Shown: piece by piece, positions 8,489-17,884 of the stretch
Layout of the letters: each line of letters starts with the position of its first letter
How positions within the stretch are numbered: position 1 is the first letter of the stretch
NCBI RefSeq assembly: GCF_905397435.1
Contig: NZ_CAJPVI010000011.1
Span: 1-64,000, forward strand
DNA length: 64,000 nt
Direction: 5' to 3'
Source of the DNA: Cupriavidus numazuensis
GTDB lineage: Bacteria > Pseudomonadota > Gammaproteobacteria > Burkholderiales > Burkholderiaceae
Translations under genes and position numbers: made by a program
The notes under the pieces: generated by a model
Databases searched by the model: none
What the model was told of the DNA's origin: nothing
What the model saw: only the letters and a program-made list of their open reading frames with translations

Positions 8489-8511
8489 GGCGGATGCCGG
8501 AGGCATCCGCC
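8489..8511. repeat. Perfect hairpin in the chemoreceptor 5' leader
   Basis: GGCGGATGCC and GGCATCCGCC are exact 10-bp inverted arms with a 3-base loop, about 40 bp upstream of the chemoreceptor start. No T-run follows, so it could be an mRNA-stabilising or regulatory stem. Confidence 0.5.
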
Positions 8512-8610
8512 CGCCCGTGACTTCAGACCACGGCAGCCGCATCGCACCCGGATAGGGTGCTGGCATTCAGGCGGCTCTCATTCGTGGACACCAGGGTGTT
8601 GGCCTTCGCG

Positions 8611-8637
8611 TTATCGTCAGGTGTCAGGCGTTCTGAA
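8611..8637 (-). promoter_or_regulatory. Candidate flagellar sigma-28 (FliA) promoter
   Basis: The minus strand reads TTCAGAAC, 11 bp, GACGATAA. The second box matches the FliA -10 sequence GCCGATAA at seven of eight positions with the correct spacing; the -35 box matches poorly. Chemoreceptor genes are commonly FliA-dependent. Confidence 0.35.
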
Positions 8638-8720
8638 GCACGACGATGAGCGACAAGGATGAAAGTGATGTATGGGTTGCGCGAGATGGCAATCCGGCGC
8701 TTTCATTCAAGCCCGCTTCA

Positions 8721-9890
8721 TCACGGCTGCCCTCCTCGCAGCGCATCCATCTGCTGATAGAAGGCATTCACCTGAGCCTGCGCCGATTCGCGCATCCCAC
8801 GGTTGCGCGCGCTCAGCATGGCGTCGTCCTCGCTCGCACCGGCCTCGCCGACCTTGCGCGAGGCGTCTTGCACGAACTTGCACAATGGATACCGGCGCTG
8901 CCCGAAGGCTTGCAATGTGTGATCGAGCTCGCCCGGCGTCGCGAGCATGTCGGCCAGCAGCACGGCATCCTCGAGTGCCATCGCGCCGCCCTGCCCCATG
9001 AACGGCGTCGACGCGTGCGCCGCATCGCCGATGATGAGCACGCGGCCCTTGTGCCACGGCAGTGGTGCAGCGACCTCTTCCACGGCGGTGTAGAGCACTT
9101 CCGAATCATCGCCCAGCGCTTCGAGGAACTGGCGCGCGGGGCCGCCGAATTCGGCGAAGCGCTCCTGCATCATGCGCGGCCAGTTTTCGCGCGGATACCA
9201 GCTTCCCGCCGGTTCCGCGACAGTGCCGAACAGGTACAGGCTGTCATCGCTGATCGGCATGATGCCGAGGCGTTTGCCCTTGCCCATCATCATGATCTTC
9301 GCGTCGAGTTCCGCTGGTCTCGCATGCACGCTGCGCCAGACCCCAAGGCCCGTGTACCGCGGCGCAAGTGCCCCGGCCACCAGGCCGCGGAGATCGGAAC
9401 GGATGCCGTCGGCTCCCACGACCAAGCCGTAGCGCGCCTGCGTCCCGTCCGACAGTGCAACCGTTACCGCTGCGGAATCGCCTTCGTCGATATGGTGCAC
9501 AGTCGTGCCGAGCCGCACGTCGACATCGAGCGCTCGGATGCGTGCCGCCAGCACCTGATGCATGGCCGCGCGGCGGATACCCACGATCGGTGGAATGCAC
9601 GCGTGGCGCGACGGATAGAATGTATCGACAATGCCGGCGCCAGCCTGGTCCAGATAGACGTTGCGGCCATCGGCAATGGAATACCCTGCATCGAGAATGC
9701 CGTCCAGGACGCCGAGGCGTTCCAGCGCCGCCAGGCCATTGTGGTAAATGAAGATGCCGGAACTCTGGAAACGCCAGGCCTCCTGCTTCTCGACCAGCGT
9801 GACGCCGATACCCTGTTGTGCCAGTGCAATCGCCGTTGCGCAACCGGCGATGCCGCCGCCGACGACCAGTACGCTTTCCACCTGCTTCAT
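8721..9890 (-). CDS. FAD-dependent aromatic-ring monooxygenase (UbiH/salicylate hydroxylase type)
   Basis: 389-residue group A flavoprotein monooxygenase. The N-terminal Rossmann motif VVGGGIAGCATAIAL is followed by a central DG-type motif (LVVGADGIRSDLRGL) and the second FAD motif GDAAHASTPFMGQGG near residue 280. Members hydroxylate aromatic acids using NAD(P)H and O2. The start at 9890 (MKQVES) is preferred because AGGGGA lies ten bases upstream; the frame is open to 9917. The AraC-type gene at 10028-11029 on the same strand is a likely regulator. Substrate is not evident. Confidence 0.85.
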   Translation of the reverse strand: MKQVESVLVVGGGIAGCATAIALAQQGIGVTLVEKQEAWRFQSSGIFIYHNGLAALERLGVLDGILDAGYSIADGRNVYLDQAGAGIVDTFYPSRHACIPPIVGIRRAAMHQVLAARIRALDVDVRLGTTVHHIDEGDSAAVTVALSDGTQARYGLVVGADGIRSDLRGLVAGALAPRYTGLGVWRSVHARPAELDAKIMMMGKGKRLGIMPISDDSLYLFGTVAEPAGSWYPRENWPRMMQERFAEFGGPARQFLEALGDDSEVLYTAVEEVAAPLPWHKGRVLIIGDAAHASTPFMGQGGAMALEDAVLLADMLATPGELDHTLQAFGQRRYPLCKFVQDASRKVGEAGASEDDAMLSARNRGMRESAQAQVNAFYQQMDALRGGQP

Positions 9891-10027
9891 CGTGATGTTT
9901 CCCCTGCGCGGCGACATGCCGCGTTCATGCGCCGATTGTTGTGCGGCGCAGGGGACGCGCTCAACCTCCGAAACACCGGATTGCAGAACCGTTCGTCCGG
10001 AATTTCCGCAAGGGGATCAAATCTCGC

Positions 10028-11029
10028 TCAGGCCGCTGGCATAGCCCCGTCGCGGCACTGGCGCTGGTACTGGCTGGCCGACACGCCCATCCAGCGCCGG
10101 AAGCTGCGGTCGAAGGCCTTGTCGGAGCCATAACCGGTGGCGGCTGCCACATCGGCGATCCTCGCATGCGGCTGACGCAGCAGTTCTGCAGCCAGGTTCA
10201 TGCGATGCGCGGCCAGGTATTGCATCGGCGCCATGCCGACCAGGTGGCGGAAGCGCTCGCAGAACACCGTACGCGACATCAGCGCCACGCTGGCGAGCGC
10301 GGCCACGGTCCAGGCCTGTTGCGGCGCCTCGTGCATGCGCGCCATTGCCCGTGCGATGCCGGGGTCGTCGAGCCCGCTGGGCCCGGGGCGTTGCGCGGGC
10401 GGCACCGTGTCGAGGTACTGGCCGAGGATATGCACGAGCAGCAGGTCCCCAAGCCGAGACGCCGACAGGCGCCAGCCAGGGCGCTGGGCGAGCGAATCGC
10501 GGACGATCGACTCCATTGCCGCCGCGAGCGACATTGCCACCGGCGACTCATCGGCACGCAGGACGATCAGCGGCGGCAGTTCGCCGGGCATTGTCGCCGC
10601 GTCTGACAGCGGCAACCACAGGTGCAGCGCGTACAGCAACGTGGCTGGCTGCGCGTCCTCCGGACCATAGGCCAGTTCGATCGGGTGGTCGCCGTGGCGG
10701 CCGACCATATGGTCCGCGACCAACTCGCCAAGCGGCCGCACCGTGACACGCGGCCACGCTTGCGCGGACAGCGTATGCGGCGTCCCGCGCGGCAGCATGG
10801 CGATGTCGTTTTCCCGGACCTCAACCGGCTCCGCGCCGTCGGTACGGATCCAGTACGGATCGCCCTTGCACAGGCGGATCAGCGCGCCTTCGGTGCCGGC
10901 CGAGCGTAGCGCCCAGTCGCCGCGCAACGTGAAGGCGGCCGTGACGGCACGGTCGGCCTTGCAGGTTGCGAGCACCTGGCTGACCACATCTTGATGTCCG
11001 GCGTTCATGGGTGGCACGGCTGCTTGCAT
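10028..11029 (-). CDS. AraC-family regulator with N-terminal cupin-like sensor
   Basis: About 333 residues. The N-terminal part (CKGDPYWIRTDG, then MLPRGTPHTLSA) looks like the cupin-fold sensor of AraC regulators of the CuxR/ThcR-like kind. The C-terminal 100 residues hold two helix-turn-helix motifs (VAALASVALMSRTVFCERFR; IADVAAATGYGSDKAFDRSF) and the conserved PMQYL linker. It lies upstream of the FAD monooxygenase gene on the same strand with a 137-bp gap, so it may control it. The start could also be the ATG at 11008. Confidence 0.85.
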   Translation of the reverse strand: MQAAVPPMNAGHQDVVSQVLATCKADRAVTAAFTLRGDWALRSAGTEGALIRLCKGDPYWIRTDGAEPVEVRENDIAMLPRGTPHTLSAQAWPRVTVRPLGELVADHMVGRHGDHPIELAYGPEDAQPATLLYALHLWLPLSDAATMPGELPPLIVLRADESPVAMSLAAAMESIVRDSLAQRPGWRLSASRLGDLLLVHILGQYLDTVPPAQRPGPSGLDDPGIARAMARMHEAPQQAWTVAALASVALMSRTVFCERFRHLVGMAPMQYLAAHRMNLAAELLRQPHARIADVAAATGYGSDKAFDRSFRRWMGVSASQYQRQCRDGAMPAA

Positions 11030-11070
11030 GGGCGGCGGACGGGGGCACCAGTATTCCGCGCCATATTGCG

Positions 11071-11952
11071 TCAGCCCAGCGCGGACAGCGCAATACGCGC
11101 CGCGCTGGCGATGGTTTCATTGCTCCACTTCGCATCCGGCGCGGCTTGCGTGAAGTAGATGGCAACCACGACCGGCGCCCCCGCCGGTGGCCACAACACG
11201 GCGATGTCGTTGGTGGTGCCATAGTCGCCGCTGCCGGTCTTGTCGCCGATCTGCCAACCTGCGGGCATTCCTGCCTGGATGCGCGCTGCGCCGGTCGTAT
11301 TGCCGCGCAGCCACGCCTGCAATTGGTTGCGCTGTACAGCGGGCAAGGCGCTGTCGAGCGCGAGCGCCTGCAGGCTGGCCGCCATGGCGGCAGGCGTCGA
11401 CGTATCGCGCGGATCGCCGGGAATGGCGGTATTCAGTTCGGTTTCCCAGCGGTCGAGCCGGAAGGTCTGGTCGCCGATGGCGCGGGCGAACGCAGTCACG
11501 GCTGCGGGGCCGCCGAGACGGTGCATCAACAGGTTCGCGGCGCCGTTGTCGCTGTACTGGATTGCAGCGGCGCACAACTGGGCAACTGTCATGCCGTCCG
11601 CGACATGCTTCTCTGAAATGGGGGAATAGGCCACCAGGTCCTGTCGCGTGTAGCGGACATGCTGATCGAGCAAGCCAGGCGTGCTGCCGCTGCGCTGCAG
11701 GACAGCGCCGGCGAGTATCACCTTGAACGTGCTGCAGAACGGGAACCGTTCTTCTGCACGATGCCTCACCTGGCGGCCGTCGCCGGTGTGGCGTGCGAAC
11801 ACGCCAAGGCGGCCGCCGGCACTGCGCTCCAGCGCGGCCAGTCTCGCTTCGGCGTCGGGCGTGCTGGAGCGCGCAGAGCTGGCGCAAGCAGAGGCAAACG
11901 GCGCCGCGGCGGCGGCCAGGAGCAAGGTACGGCGGGTTCTTGATGGGAGCAT
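11071..11952 (-). CDS. Class A serine beta-lactamase
   Basis: Hydrolyses beta-lactams in the periplasm. All class A motifs are present in the 293-residue product: S74-T-F-K77 (Ambler S70-K73), S134-D-N136 (S130-D-N), E170-T-E-L-N (E166 and N170) and K238-T-G (K234). The stretch [12 protein letters not shown] resembles CTX-M-like and other environmental class A enzymes. Cys73 precedes the active Ser, but the partner Cys of carbapenemases (Ambler 238) is Gly. The N-terminus has RR followed by a hydrophobic segment ending SAC, compatible with Tat export and a weak lipobox. It begins 31 bp after mrpG on the same strand, with no AmpR-type LysR beside it. Confidence 0.92.
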   Translation of the reverse strand: MLPSRTRRTLLLAAAAAPFASACASSARSSTPDAEARLAALERSAGGRLGVFARHTGDGRQVRHRAEERFPFCSTFKVILAGAVLQRSGSTPGLLDQHVRYTRQDLVAYSPISEKHVADGMTVAQLCAAAIQYSDNGAANLLMHRLGGPAAVTAFARAIGDQTFRLDRWETELNTAIPGDPRDTSTPAAMAASLQALALDSALPAVQRNQLQAWLRGNTTGAARIQAGMPAGWQIGDKTGSGDYGTTNDIAVLWPPAGAPVVVAIYFTQAAPDAKWSNETIASAARIALSALG

Positions 11953-11983
11953 GGGTAGCGACGGTGAATGTCAGCCGGACATT

Positions 11984-12406
11984 CTAACTGTCTGCCTGCT
12001 CGCCAGCTTCTACGTTCGCCGCTTGCATGTCGGCCGCCTCATCTCGCCCCACGGCGGCCCATGGGCCACCCCGTGTGCGCGGATCCACCGGCAATTGCCG
12101 CTGGATGGCTGCCTTGGCCAGCATGTGCGCGCTGATCGGTGCGGTCAGGAACAGGAAGGCCGTCACCAGCAGTTCGTGCACGCTGCCCCCCTCCCCCTGG
12201 CAACTGAAATAGACCACCGATGCCACCACCACGCCGCCCACGCCCAGCGTGGTCGATTTGGTCGGCCCGTGCAACCGCATGAAGACGTCCGGCAGCCGGA
12301 ACAGGCCGATGGCACCGACCAGCGTGAACAGGCTGCCTGTCAGCAGCAGTACGCAGACGGCTAGTTCGGCGATAGCGCTCATCGGAACATCGACGCTCGC
12401 GGGCAT
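11984..12406 (-). CDS. mrpG: Mrp antiporter subunit G
   Basis: Small membrane subunit (140 residues) of the multisubunit monovalent cation/proton antiporter. Three hydrophobic segments (LAVCVLLLTGSLFTLVGAIG; VVVASVVYF; ELLVTAFLFLTAPISAHML) and the FRLPDVFMRLHGPTKSTTLG loop are hallmarks of MrpG/PhaG. It carries a hydrophilic tail of about 30 residues rich in Ala/Glu. It follows mrpF with almost no gap and is the last antiporter gene of the operon. Confidence 0.93.
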   Translation of the reverse strand: MPASVDVPMSAIAELAVCVLLLTGSLFTLVGAIGLFRLPDVFMRLHGPTKSTTLGVGGVVVASVVYFSCQGEGGSVHELLVTAFLFLTAPISAHMLAKAAIQRQLPVDPRTRGGPWAAVGRDEAADMQAANVEAGEQADS

Positions 12407-12408
12407 GG

Positions 12409-12681
12409 CTAGTACTCGATGATGTCGCCGCGCTGCAGGTACTTGGTCAGCGCGACGGTGCCGACGAAGCCCGTCACCGCGATCAGCAGCGCCGCCTCGA
12501 AGAACATCGCCGAACGCAGGCTGATGCCGAGCACGACGATCACTGCGATGGCATTGATATTGAGCGTGTCCAGCGCGACGATGCGGTCCACGAGCGCGGG
12601 GCCGCGCACCAGGCGCACGAAAGTCAGCAGGAACGCCAGGCCCAGGATTGCCAGGCAGACCGGTATCACGATGGCAAGCAC
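12409..12681 (-). CDS. mrpF: Mrp antiporter subunit F
   Basis: 90-residue membrane protein with three hydrophobic segments and the diagnostic RGPALVDRIVALDTLN motif of MrpF/PhaF. It overlaps the end of mrpE and is followed directly by mrpG, so translation is probably coupled. Confidence 0.94.
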   Translation of the reverse strand: MLAIVIPVCLAILGLAFLLTFVRLVRGPALVDRIVALDTLNINAIAVIVVLGISLRSAMFFEAALLIAVTGFVGTVALTKYLQRGDIIEY

Positions 12682-13169
12682 AGGAAGATCTCCTTCAATG
12701 GCACTTCATAGCGTGATTTGATGCGTTCGACCAGAGCGGCTTCATCGTCGAGGTCCAGCACGTGCACCAGCAGGCTGCGGCGATCGTCACTGAGTTCCGC
12801 GCACAGCGTGCCGGGACTCAGCGAGACGATGCTGATCAGCGCCGTGGTGGCGAGTTCATGCTCGACATCGAGCGGCACGACGATGAACGCGGGCCGCAGC
12901 CGTGCCGTGCGTCCAAGCACGAGGATCGCGACTTCCACATTGGCGACCACGATGTCGATCAGCACATGAACGGCCAACCGCAGCATCCTGTCGGGGCGCG
13001 AGAGCCGGAATGGCCCGAGCACCAGCCACAGGTCCGCGAGCCGTCCCAGCCCCCAGCCAAGGAATGCGCCGAGCAGCCAGTGTGCCGGCGCCACGCTGTT
13101 GGACAGCATCAGCCACATCAGCAACAGGATCAGGCTTAGCCATGGATGCGGAAACTGGCGCGCAAGCAT
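12666..13169 (-). CDS. mrpE: Mrp antiporter subunit E
   Basis: 167-residue subunit with two or three membrane segments near the N-terminus (LSLILLLMWLMLSNS; HWLLGAFLGWGLG) and a cytoplasmic domain containing SLSPGTLCAELSDD, conserved in MrpE. The start at 13169 (MLARQFPHPW) is preferred over the longer open frame because GAGAGG lies just upstream and the family starts here; the gap to mrpD is four bases. Confidence 0.93.
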   Translation of the reverse strand: MLARQFPHPWLSLILLLMWLMLSNSVAPAHWLLGAFLGWGLGRLADLWLVLGPFRLSRPDRMLRLAVHVLIDIVVANVEVAILVLGRTARLRPAFIVVPLDVEHELATTALISIVSLSPGTLCAELSDDRRSLLVHVLDLDDEAALVERIKSRYEVPLKEIFLCLPS

Positions 13170-13173
13170 TGCG

Positions 13174-14709
13174 TTACCTCTCCGATTCTGCCGGAACGCC
13201 TGCCGGCAGCACGGCGCGAAAGTAAGCGGCACGATCCTGGAGTTGCGTTGCCGCCTGTCCGACATAGGCGCTTACCGGCGCGGCGAATGCCGTCAGCAGG
13301 ACGTTGCAGGCCAGCAGGAACGCGCTGCAGGCAAGCTTGCGGCCTTCAGGACGTGACCGGACGCGCGCTGGCACGGCCGCATCCTGCGACGGGTGGCTGC
13401 CATCGTGCGGCAGGCGCCACAGCAGCCGCGTGCCGGTGCGCGACGCTGCGACCAGCAACACCAGTCCGGATACCAGGATGGCAGGCCAGTAGACGATGAC
13501 ACTGTCGGTCGGTACCGCGCGCAGGATCATGACCTTGCCGAGGAAGCCCGACAGCGGCGGCAGACCCACCGCCACCACCGCGCCGGTCAGATAAAGCAGA
13601 CCAGCAAGCCGCGTGCCGGCCACCATCGACGCCTGCCCGTTCGCATGCGCGGGCTCCAGCGCGTCGGCCAGCAGGAACAGCGCCGCCGTGCATAGTGTCG
13701 TGCTAAGCAGGTAGTACAGGGCAGCGGCCCAGGCAGCCGGCGTCTGCATGGCCACGGCAATGCCGAGCAGTCCAACGGAGGCGAGCACAAGGTAGCTGGT
13801 GAGCGCACGCAGGCCGGTGGCTGCCAGTGCGCCGATGGCCCCCACCGCCAGCGTCGCCAGCGCCAGCACTGGCAACCATGTCTGCATGAATGGCGCGAGT
13901 ATTCCTTGCCCGGCGCCGAAGACCAGTGCGTCACAGCGCAGGATCGCGTACAGGCCGACTTTTGTCATCACCGCGAACAGCGCGGCCACCGGCCCCGCGG
14001 TCTCCGCATAAGCACGCGGCAGCCAGAAGTACAACGGAAAGAAGGCAGCCTTGAGTCCGAACACCAGCATCAGCATGACACCCGCCGTCACCGCCAGCGG
14101 CAGATCTGCGGCCGGCAGGCCCTGCAAACGCAAGCCCATATGCGCCAGGTTCAGGGTTCCGGTCAGCCCGTACAGCATGCCGATGGCGACGAGAAAGAAC
14201 GACGATGCCACCAGGTTCAGCAGCACGTAGTGCAGCCCCGCACCGATCCGTTCGCGCCCTGCGCCGTGGATCAGCAGCGCATACGAGGCGATCAGCAGGA
14301 TCTCGAAGAACACGAAGAGATTGAACAGGTCGCCGGCCAGGAACGCACCGTTCAGTCCCATGAGCTGGAACTGGAACAAGGCGTGGAAATGGCGGCCCGC
14401 GCGCACGAGTTCCGGACCTGCTGCCGCGAGGGCCGCCGGTGCCAGCAGCGCGGTCAGCGCCAGCATCATCGCGCCAAGACGGTCGAGCTGCACGACAATG
14501 CCGAACGGTGCCTGCCAGTTGCCGAGCGCGTAGACGGCAATGTTGCCTCCTGCGGCTTGATCCACCAGCAGCGCGGCAACCGGCACCAGCAGCAGCGTGG
14601 CCGCCATGCACACCAAGCGCTGCGCGCGCAGCCGGTGCATCGGCATGGCGGTCAGCAGCGCACCGGCGAACATTGGCACAAGGATGGGAAGCAGCAGGAC
14701 GTGAGTCAC
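13174..14709 (-). CDS. mrpD: Mrp antiporter subunit D
   Basis: 511-residue NuoN/NuoM-like proton-conducting membrane subunit with about 14 hydrophobic helices. It holds the Proton_antipo_M core (FQLMGLNGAFLAGDLFNLFV, KAAFFPLYFWLPRAYAETAG, LPPLSGFLGK), including the conserved Lys in GLKAAF. It overlaps mrpC by the ATGA arrangement. In characterised Mrp complexes the A and D subunits carry the ion-translocating channels. Confidence 0.95.
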   Translation of the reverse strand: MTHVLLLPILVPMFAGALLTAMPMHRLRAQRLVCMAATLLLVPVAALLVDQAAGGNIAVYALGNWQAPFGIVVQLDRLGAMMLALTALLAPAALAAAGPELVRAGRHFHALFQFQLMGLNGAFLAGDLFNLFVFFEILLIASYALLIHGAGRERIGAGLHYVLLNLVASSFFLVAIGMLYGLTGTLNLAHMGLRLQGLPAADLPLAVTAGVMLMLVFGLKAAFFPLYFWLPRAYAETAGPVAALFAVMTKVGLYAILRCDALVFGAGQGILAPFMQTWLPVLALATLAVGAIGALAATGLRALTSYLVLASVGLLGIAVAMQTPAAWAAALYYLLSTTLCTAALFLLADALEPAHANGQASMVAGTRLAGLLYLTGAVVAVGLPPLSGFLGKVMILRAVPTDSVIVYWPAILVSGLVLLVAASRTGTRLLWRLPHDGSHPSQDAAVPARVRSRPEGRKLACSAFLLACNVLLTAFAAPVSAYVGQAATQLQDRAAYFRAVLPAGVPAESER

Positions 14710-15062
14710 GGACGATCCTCCGTCGCTTGCGCATCGCGCTCGCCTGCGGCATCGACATGGTCGCTGCCTGTCAGGCCCAGCGAGCGCAGCGACAGCACCA
14801 CGGCGAATGCCGTCATGCCGAACGCGATGACGATTGCGGTCAGCACCAGTGCCTGCGGCAGCGGGTCGGCATAACTGGCGCCCGACGCGATGACCGGTGG
14901 CTTGCCAATCGAAAGCCGGCCCATGCCGAGCAGGAACAGGCTGACCGCATACGACAGCAGCGTGAGACCGAGCACGACGGTGAACGTACGCGCCCGCAGC
15001 AGCAGGTAGATGCCGCTAGCGCCGAGCACGCCGATCGCGCCGGCATAGAGCGCCGCCATCAT
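14706..15062 (-). CDS. mrpC: Mrp antiporter subunit C
   Basis: 118-residue NuoK-like subunit with three hydrophobic segments (YAGAIGVLGASGIYLLL; VVLGLTLLSYAVSLFLLGMG; LVLTAIVIAFGMTAFAVVLS) and DPLPQALVLTAIVI, strongly conserved in MrpC. Starts MM at 15062/15059, overlapping the mrpA stop; its own stop overlaps the mrpD start. A longer frame upstream is only antisense-like extension inside mrpA. Confidence 0.93.
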   Translation of the reverse strand: MMAALYAGAIGVLGASGIYLLLRARTFTVVLGLTLLSYAVSLFLLGMGRLSIGKPPVIASGASYADPLPQALVLTAIVIAFGMTAFAVVLSLRSLGLTGSDHVDAAGERDAQATEDRP

Positions 15063-17884
15063 GCGCCCCCCTTGCCCTGCCGCGGCCGCCCGAATGCCGC
15101 CGGCGTGTTGCGCACGCCCAGGTGCGAGACGATCAGCAGCGTGGTGCCCGTCACCGTGCCGTACACGCCAAGGTCGAAGATCATCGCCGTCGCGAGTTCG
15201 ATTTCGCCGAGTCCGGGCACGTGGTAATGCCCGAATGCGGTGGTCAGGAACGGAAAGCCGAACGCGAGGCTGCCAAGGCCGGTGAGCCCGGCAATCAGGA
15301 TGCCGATACCGGCCAACGCACGGTAGTCCGGGGCGATGCGCGCCTCGGTCCAGCGCACGCCGCTGGCCACGTACTGGAGCAGCAGCGCGACCGATGTGAT
15401 CAGTGCCGCAATAAAGCCGCCGCCCGGCAGGTTGTGCCCGCGCAGCAGCAGGAACACGGACACCAGCAGCGTTAGCGGAAGCATCAACCGCGCGAGCATG
15501 GCCAGCAGCAGCGGATGCCGCTGTGCCGACCATGCCTTCCCGTCGGGACCGGCCTCCGGCATCGGCAGGCGCATGCCGCGCAATAGCGCCTGCACAGCCA
15601 GTCCGGCAATCAGCAGCACGCAGATTTCGCCCATGGTGTCGAAGCCGCGAAAATCCACGAGCAGCACGTTGACCACGTTGTGGCCGCCGCCGCCCGGCAC
15701 GGCGTTTTCGACGTAGAAGCCCGATACCGGATCATAAGGCCGCGTCATCACCGCGTAGGCGCAAGCGGCGAGCATGCCGCCGCCGCCCAGTGCCAGCAAG
15801 ATGTCTCGCACCTGCCGTGCCGGCGCTGCGGGCATGGTTGGCTCCGGCGGCAGGTAGAACAGCGCCAGCACCAGCAGCAGCACGGTGACCACCTCGACCG
15901 AAATCTGCGTGAGGGCCAGGTCGGGCGCGGAAAAGCGCGTGAACAGCAGCGATACCAGCAGGCCGCAGGTGCTCAGGAACACCAGCGCCGCCACACGCTG
16001 GCGCCGGGCTACGACTACCGCCACAGCGCACAACGCCAGCAAGCCGAGGTAAGCCGCGCCCATCGGGTCGATCGTTCCATCGGAGGTCGTCCCGGCAAGC
16101 GCGTCCAGATCAGCGAGGAATACCGCTGGCACGGCCAGCAGCGCGGCCAGCATCCACGCCATGTAGCGCTGGAGCGAACCGTTCTCCATGCGCTGCGTCA
16201 GCGCGCGGGCCAGCCGCTCCAGCGCGGCAATGCCCGCTTCGAACGAACGTCGCGCACTCAGCGGTTCGATTGCCTGCTGCCAGCGTCGCAAGGCATCGCG
16301 CCGCAGGAAGAACAGCGCCGCGCCGCCAGCCATTGAAACCAGGCTCATGAGCAGCGGCAGGTTGAAGCCGTGCCACAGGTGCAGGCTGTAGTCGGGCAGC
16401 GGCGCGCGCAGCGTGGCCAGCGCGGTGGTTGCAAGCAGGTCGCCGACCGTATAGCCCGGCGCCAGGCCCACCACCAGGCAGATCACCACCAGCAGTTCGA
16501 CCGGCAGCTTCATGAAGCGCGGCGGTTCGTGCGGCGGATAGTTCGGTATATCGGGGCGCGCGCCGCCAAAGAACACGCCGTAGATGAAGCGCAGCGAATA
16601 GGCCATGGTCATGGCACCGGCCACCGTGGCGGCTGCCGGAATCACCCAGTTGAAATCCCCGAGCAGGCCCTGCGCCAGCGTCTCGCCAAAGAACATCTCC
16701 TTGCTCAGGAAGCCGTTGAACAGCGGCACGCCGGCCATGGACAGCGAGGCCACCACGGCCAGCAGCGCGGTATGCGGCATGTAGCGCGCCAGCCCGTGCA
16801 GGCGGTCCAGGTCGCGCGTGCCGGTTTCATGGTCGATGATGCCGGCGGCCATGAACAGCGACGCCTTGAACACGGCGTGGTTGATGATGTGGAACAGCGC
16901 GGCGACGGTACTCAGTTGCGTGTCGAGGCCGAACAGCAGCGTGATCAGGCCGAGATGGCTGATGGTCGAATACGCGAGCAGGCCCTTCAGGTCGCGTTGC
17001 AGCAGCGCCATTGCCGCGCCCATGATCAGCGTGACGAGGCCTGTCATGCTGACGAGGTAGAACCAGGCGTTGGTGCCGTCCAGCACCGGATACAGCCGCG
17101 CCAGCAGGAACACGCCTGCCTTCACCATCGTGGCCGAGTGCAGGTAGGCCGAAACTGGCGTCGGCGCCGCCATGGCGTGTGGCAGCCAGAAGCTGAACGG
17201 AAACTGGGCGGATTTGGTGAACACGGCCAGCAGCACCAGCACCAGCATCGGCAGGTACAACGGATGGCGCTGCACGCTGCCGGCCTGCGCCAGCACGTCG
17301 CTCAACTCCAGGCTGCCGCAGATGCGCCCGAGCAGCAACACCGCCACCAGCAGCGCGAGCCCGCCGCCACCCGTGACCGTGAGCGCCATGCGCGCGCCCT
17401 GTCGCGCATCCTCGCGCCAGGACCAGAAGCCGATCAGCAGGAAGGACAGAATGCTGGTCAGTTCCCACGAGATCACCAACAGCAACAGATTGTCGGCGAG
17501 CACCACGCCAAGCATGGCGGCCATGAACAGCAACAGCAGGCAAAAGAAGCGCACGGCCGACGCATTACGCGGCAGGTAGTAGCGTGCATACAGCACCACG
17601 AGCAGGCCCACGCCGATGACCAGCAGCGCGAACAGGAAAGACAGCCCGTCCAGCCGCAGGCTGAGGTTCAGGCCGATCTCGGGCAGCCAGTTGACGCGCC
17701 AGGCGAGCGCCTGGTCGGGGTGGTCGAACACCGCTTCGCGTGCACTGAACAGCAGTACAAGCGCCGCCAGCGGAAAGCCGATGATGATCGGTGCAACGAG
17801 CTGTTCGGCACGCTTGCCCGCCAGCCATGTCAGGACAGCGGCAATCAGTGGCAGCGCGATCAGCAGGACCATCACTACAGTCAT
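15059..17884 (-). CDS. mrpA: Mrp antiporter subunit A fused to subunit B (PhaAB type)
   Basis: 941-residue polytopic membrane protein, first gene of the seven-function, six-gene Mrp (Pha) operon. Residues about 1-480 are the NuoL-like core (SFWLPHAMAAPTPVSAYLHS, DLKGLLAYSTISHLGLIT). A following region has the MbhD/MbhE-like segment (LVSLLFTRFSAPDLALTQIS), and the last 160 residues match MrpB (LRGHNLPGGGFIAALITSVA, LGVYGTVTGTTLLI). The A-B fusion is the group 2 arrangement of rhizobial PhaAB. The complex exchanges Na+ or K+ for protons and supports pH and salt homeostasis; the ion cannot be told from sequence. Confidence 0.95.
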   Translation of the reverse strand: MTVVMVLLIALPLIAAVLTWLAGKRAEQLVAPIIIGFPLAALVLLFSAREAVFDHPDQALAWRVNWLPEIGLNLSLRLDGLSFLFALLVIGVGLLVVLYARYYLPRNASAVRFFCLLLLFMAAMLGVVLADNLLLLVISWELTSILSFLLIGFWSWREDARQGARMALTVTGGGGLALLVAVLLLGRICGSLELSDVLAQAGSVQRHPLYLPMLVLVLLAVFTKSAQFPFSFWLPHAMAAPTPVSAYLHSATMVKAGVFLLARLYPVLDGTNAWFYLVSMTGLVTLIMGAAMALLQRDLKGLLAYSTISHLGLITLLFGLDTQLSTVAALFHIINHAVFKASLFMAAGIIDHETGTRDLDRLHGLARYMPHTALLAVVASLSMAGVPLFNGFLSKEMFFGETLAQGLLGDFNWVIPAAATVAGAMTMAYSLRFIYGVFFGGARPDIPNYPPHEPPRFMKLPVELLVVICLVVGLAPGYTVGDLLATTALATLRAPLPDYSLHLWHGFNLPLLMSLVSMAGGAALFFLRRDALRRWQQAIEPLSARRSFEAGIAALERLARALTQRMENGSLQRYMAWMLAALLAVPAVFLADLDALAGTTSDGTIDPMGAAYLGLLALCAVAVVVARRQRVAALVFLSTCGLLVSLLFTRFSAPDLALTQISVEVVTVLLLVLALFYLPPEPTMPAAPARQVRDILLALGGGGMLAACAYAVMTRPYDPVSGFYVENAVPGGGGHNVVNVLLVDFRGFDTMGEICVLLIAGLAVQALLRGMRLPMPEAGPDGKAWSAQRHPLLLAMLARLMLPLTLLVSVFLLLRGHNLPGGGFIAALITSVALLLQYVASGVRWTEARIAPDYRALAGIGILIAGLTGLGSLAFGFPFLTTAFGHYHVPGLGEIELATAMIFDLGVYGTVTGTTLLIVSHLGVRNTPAAFGRPRQGKGGA

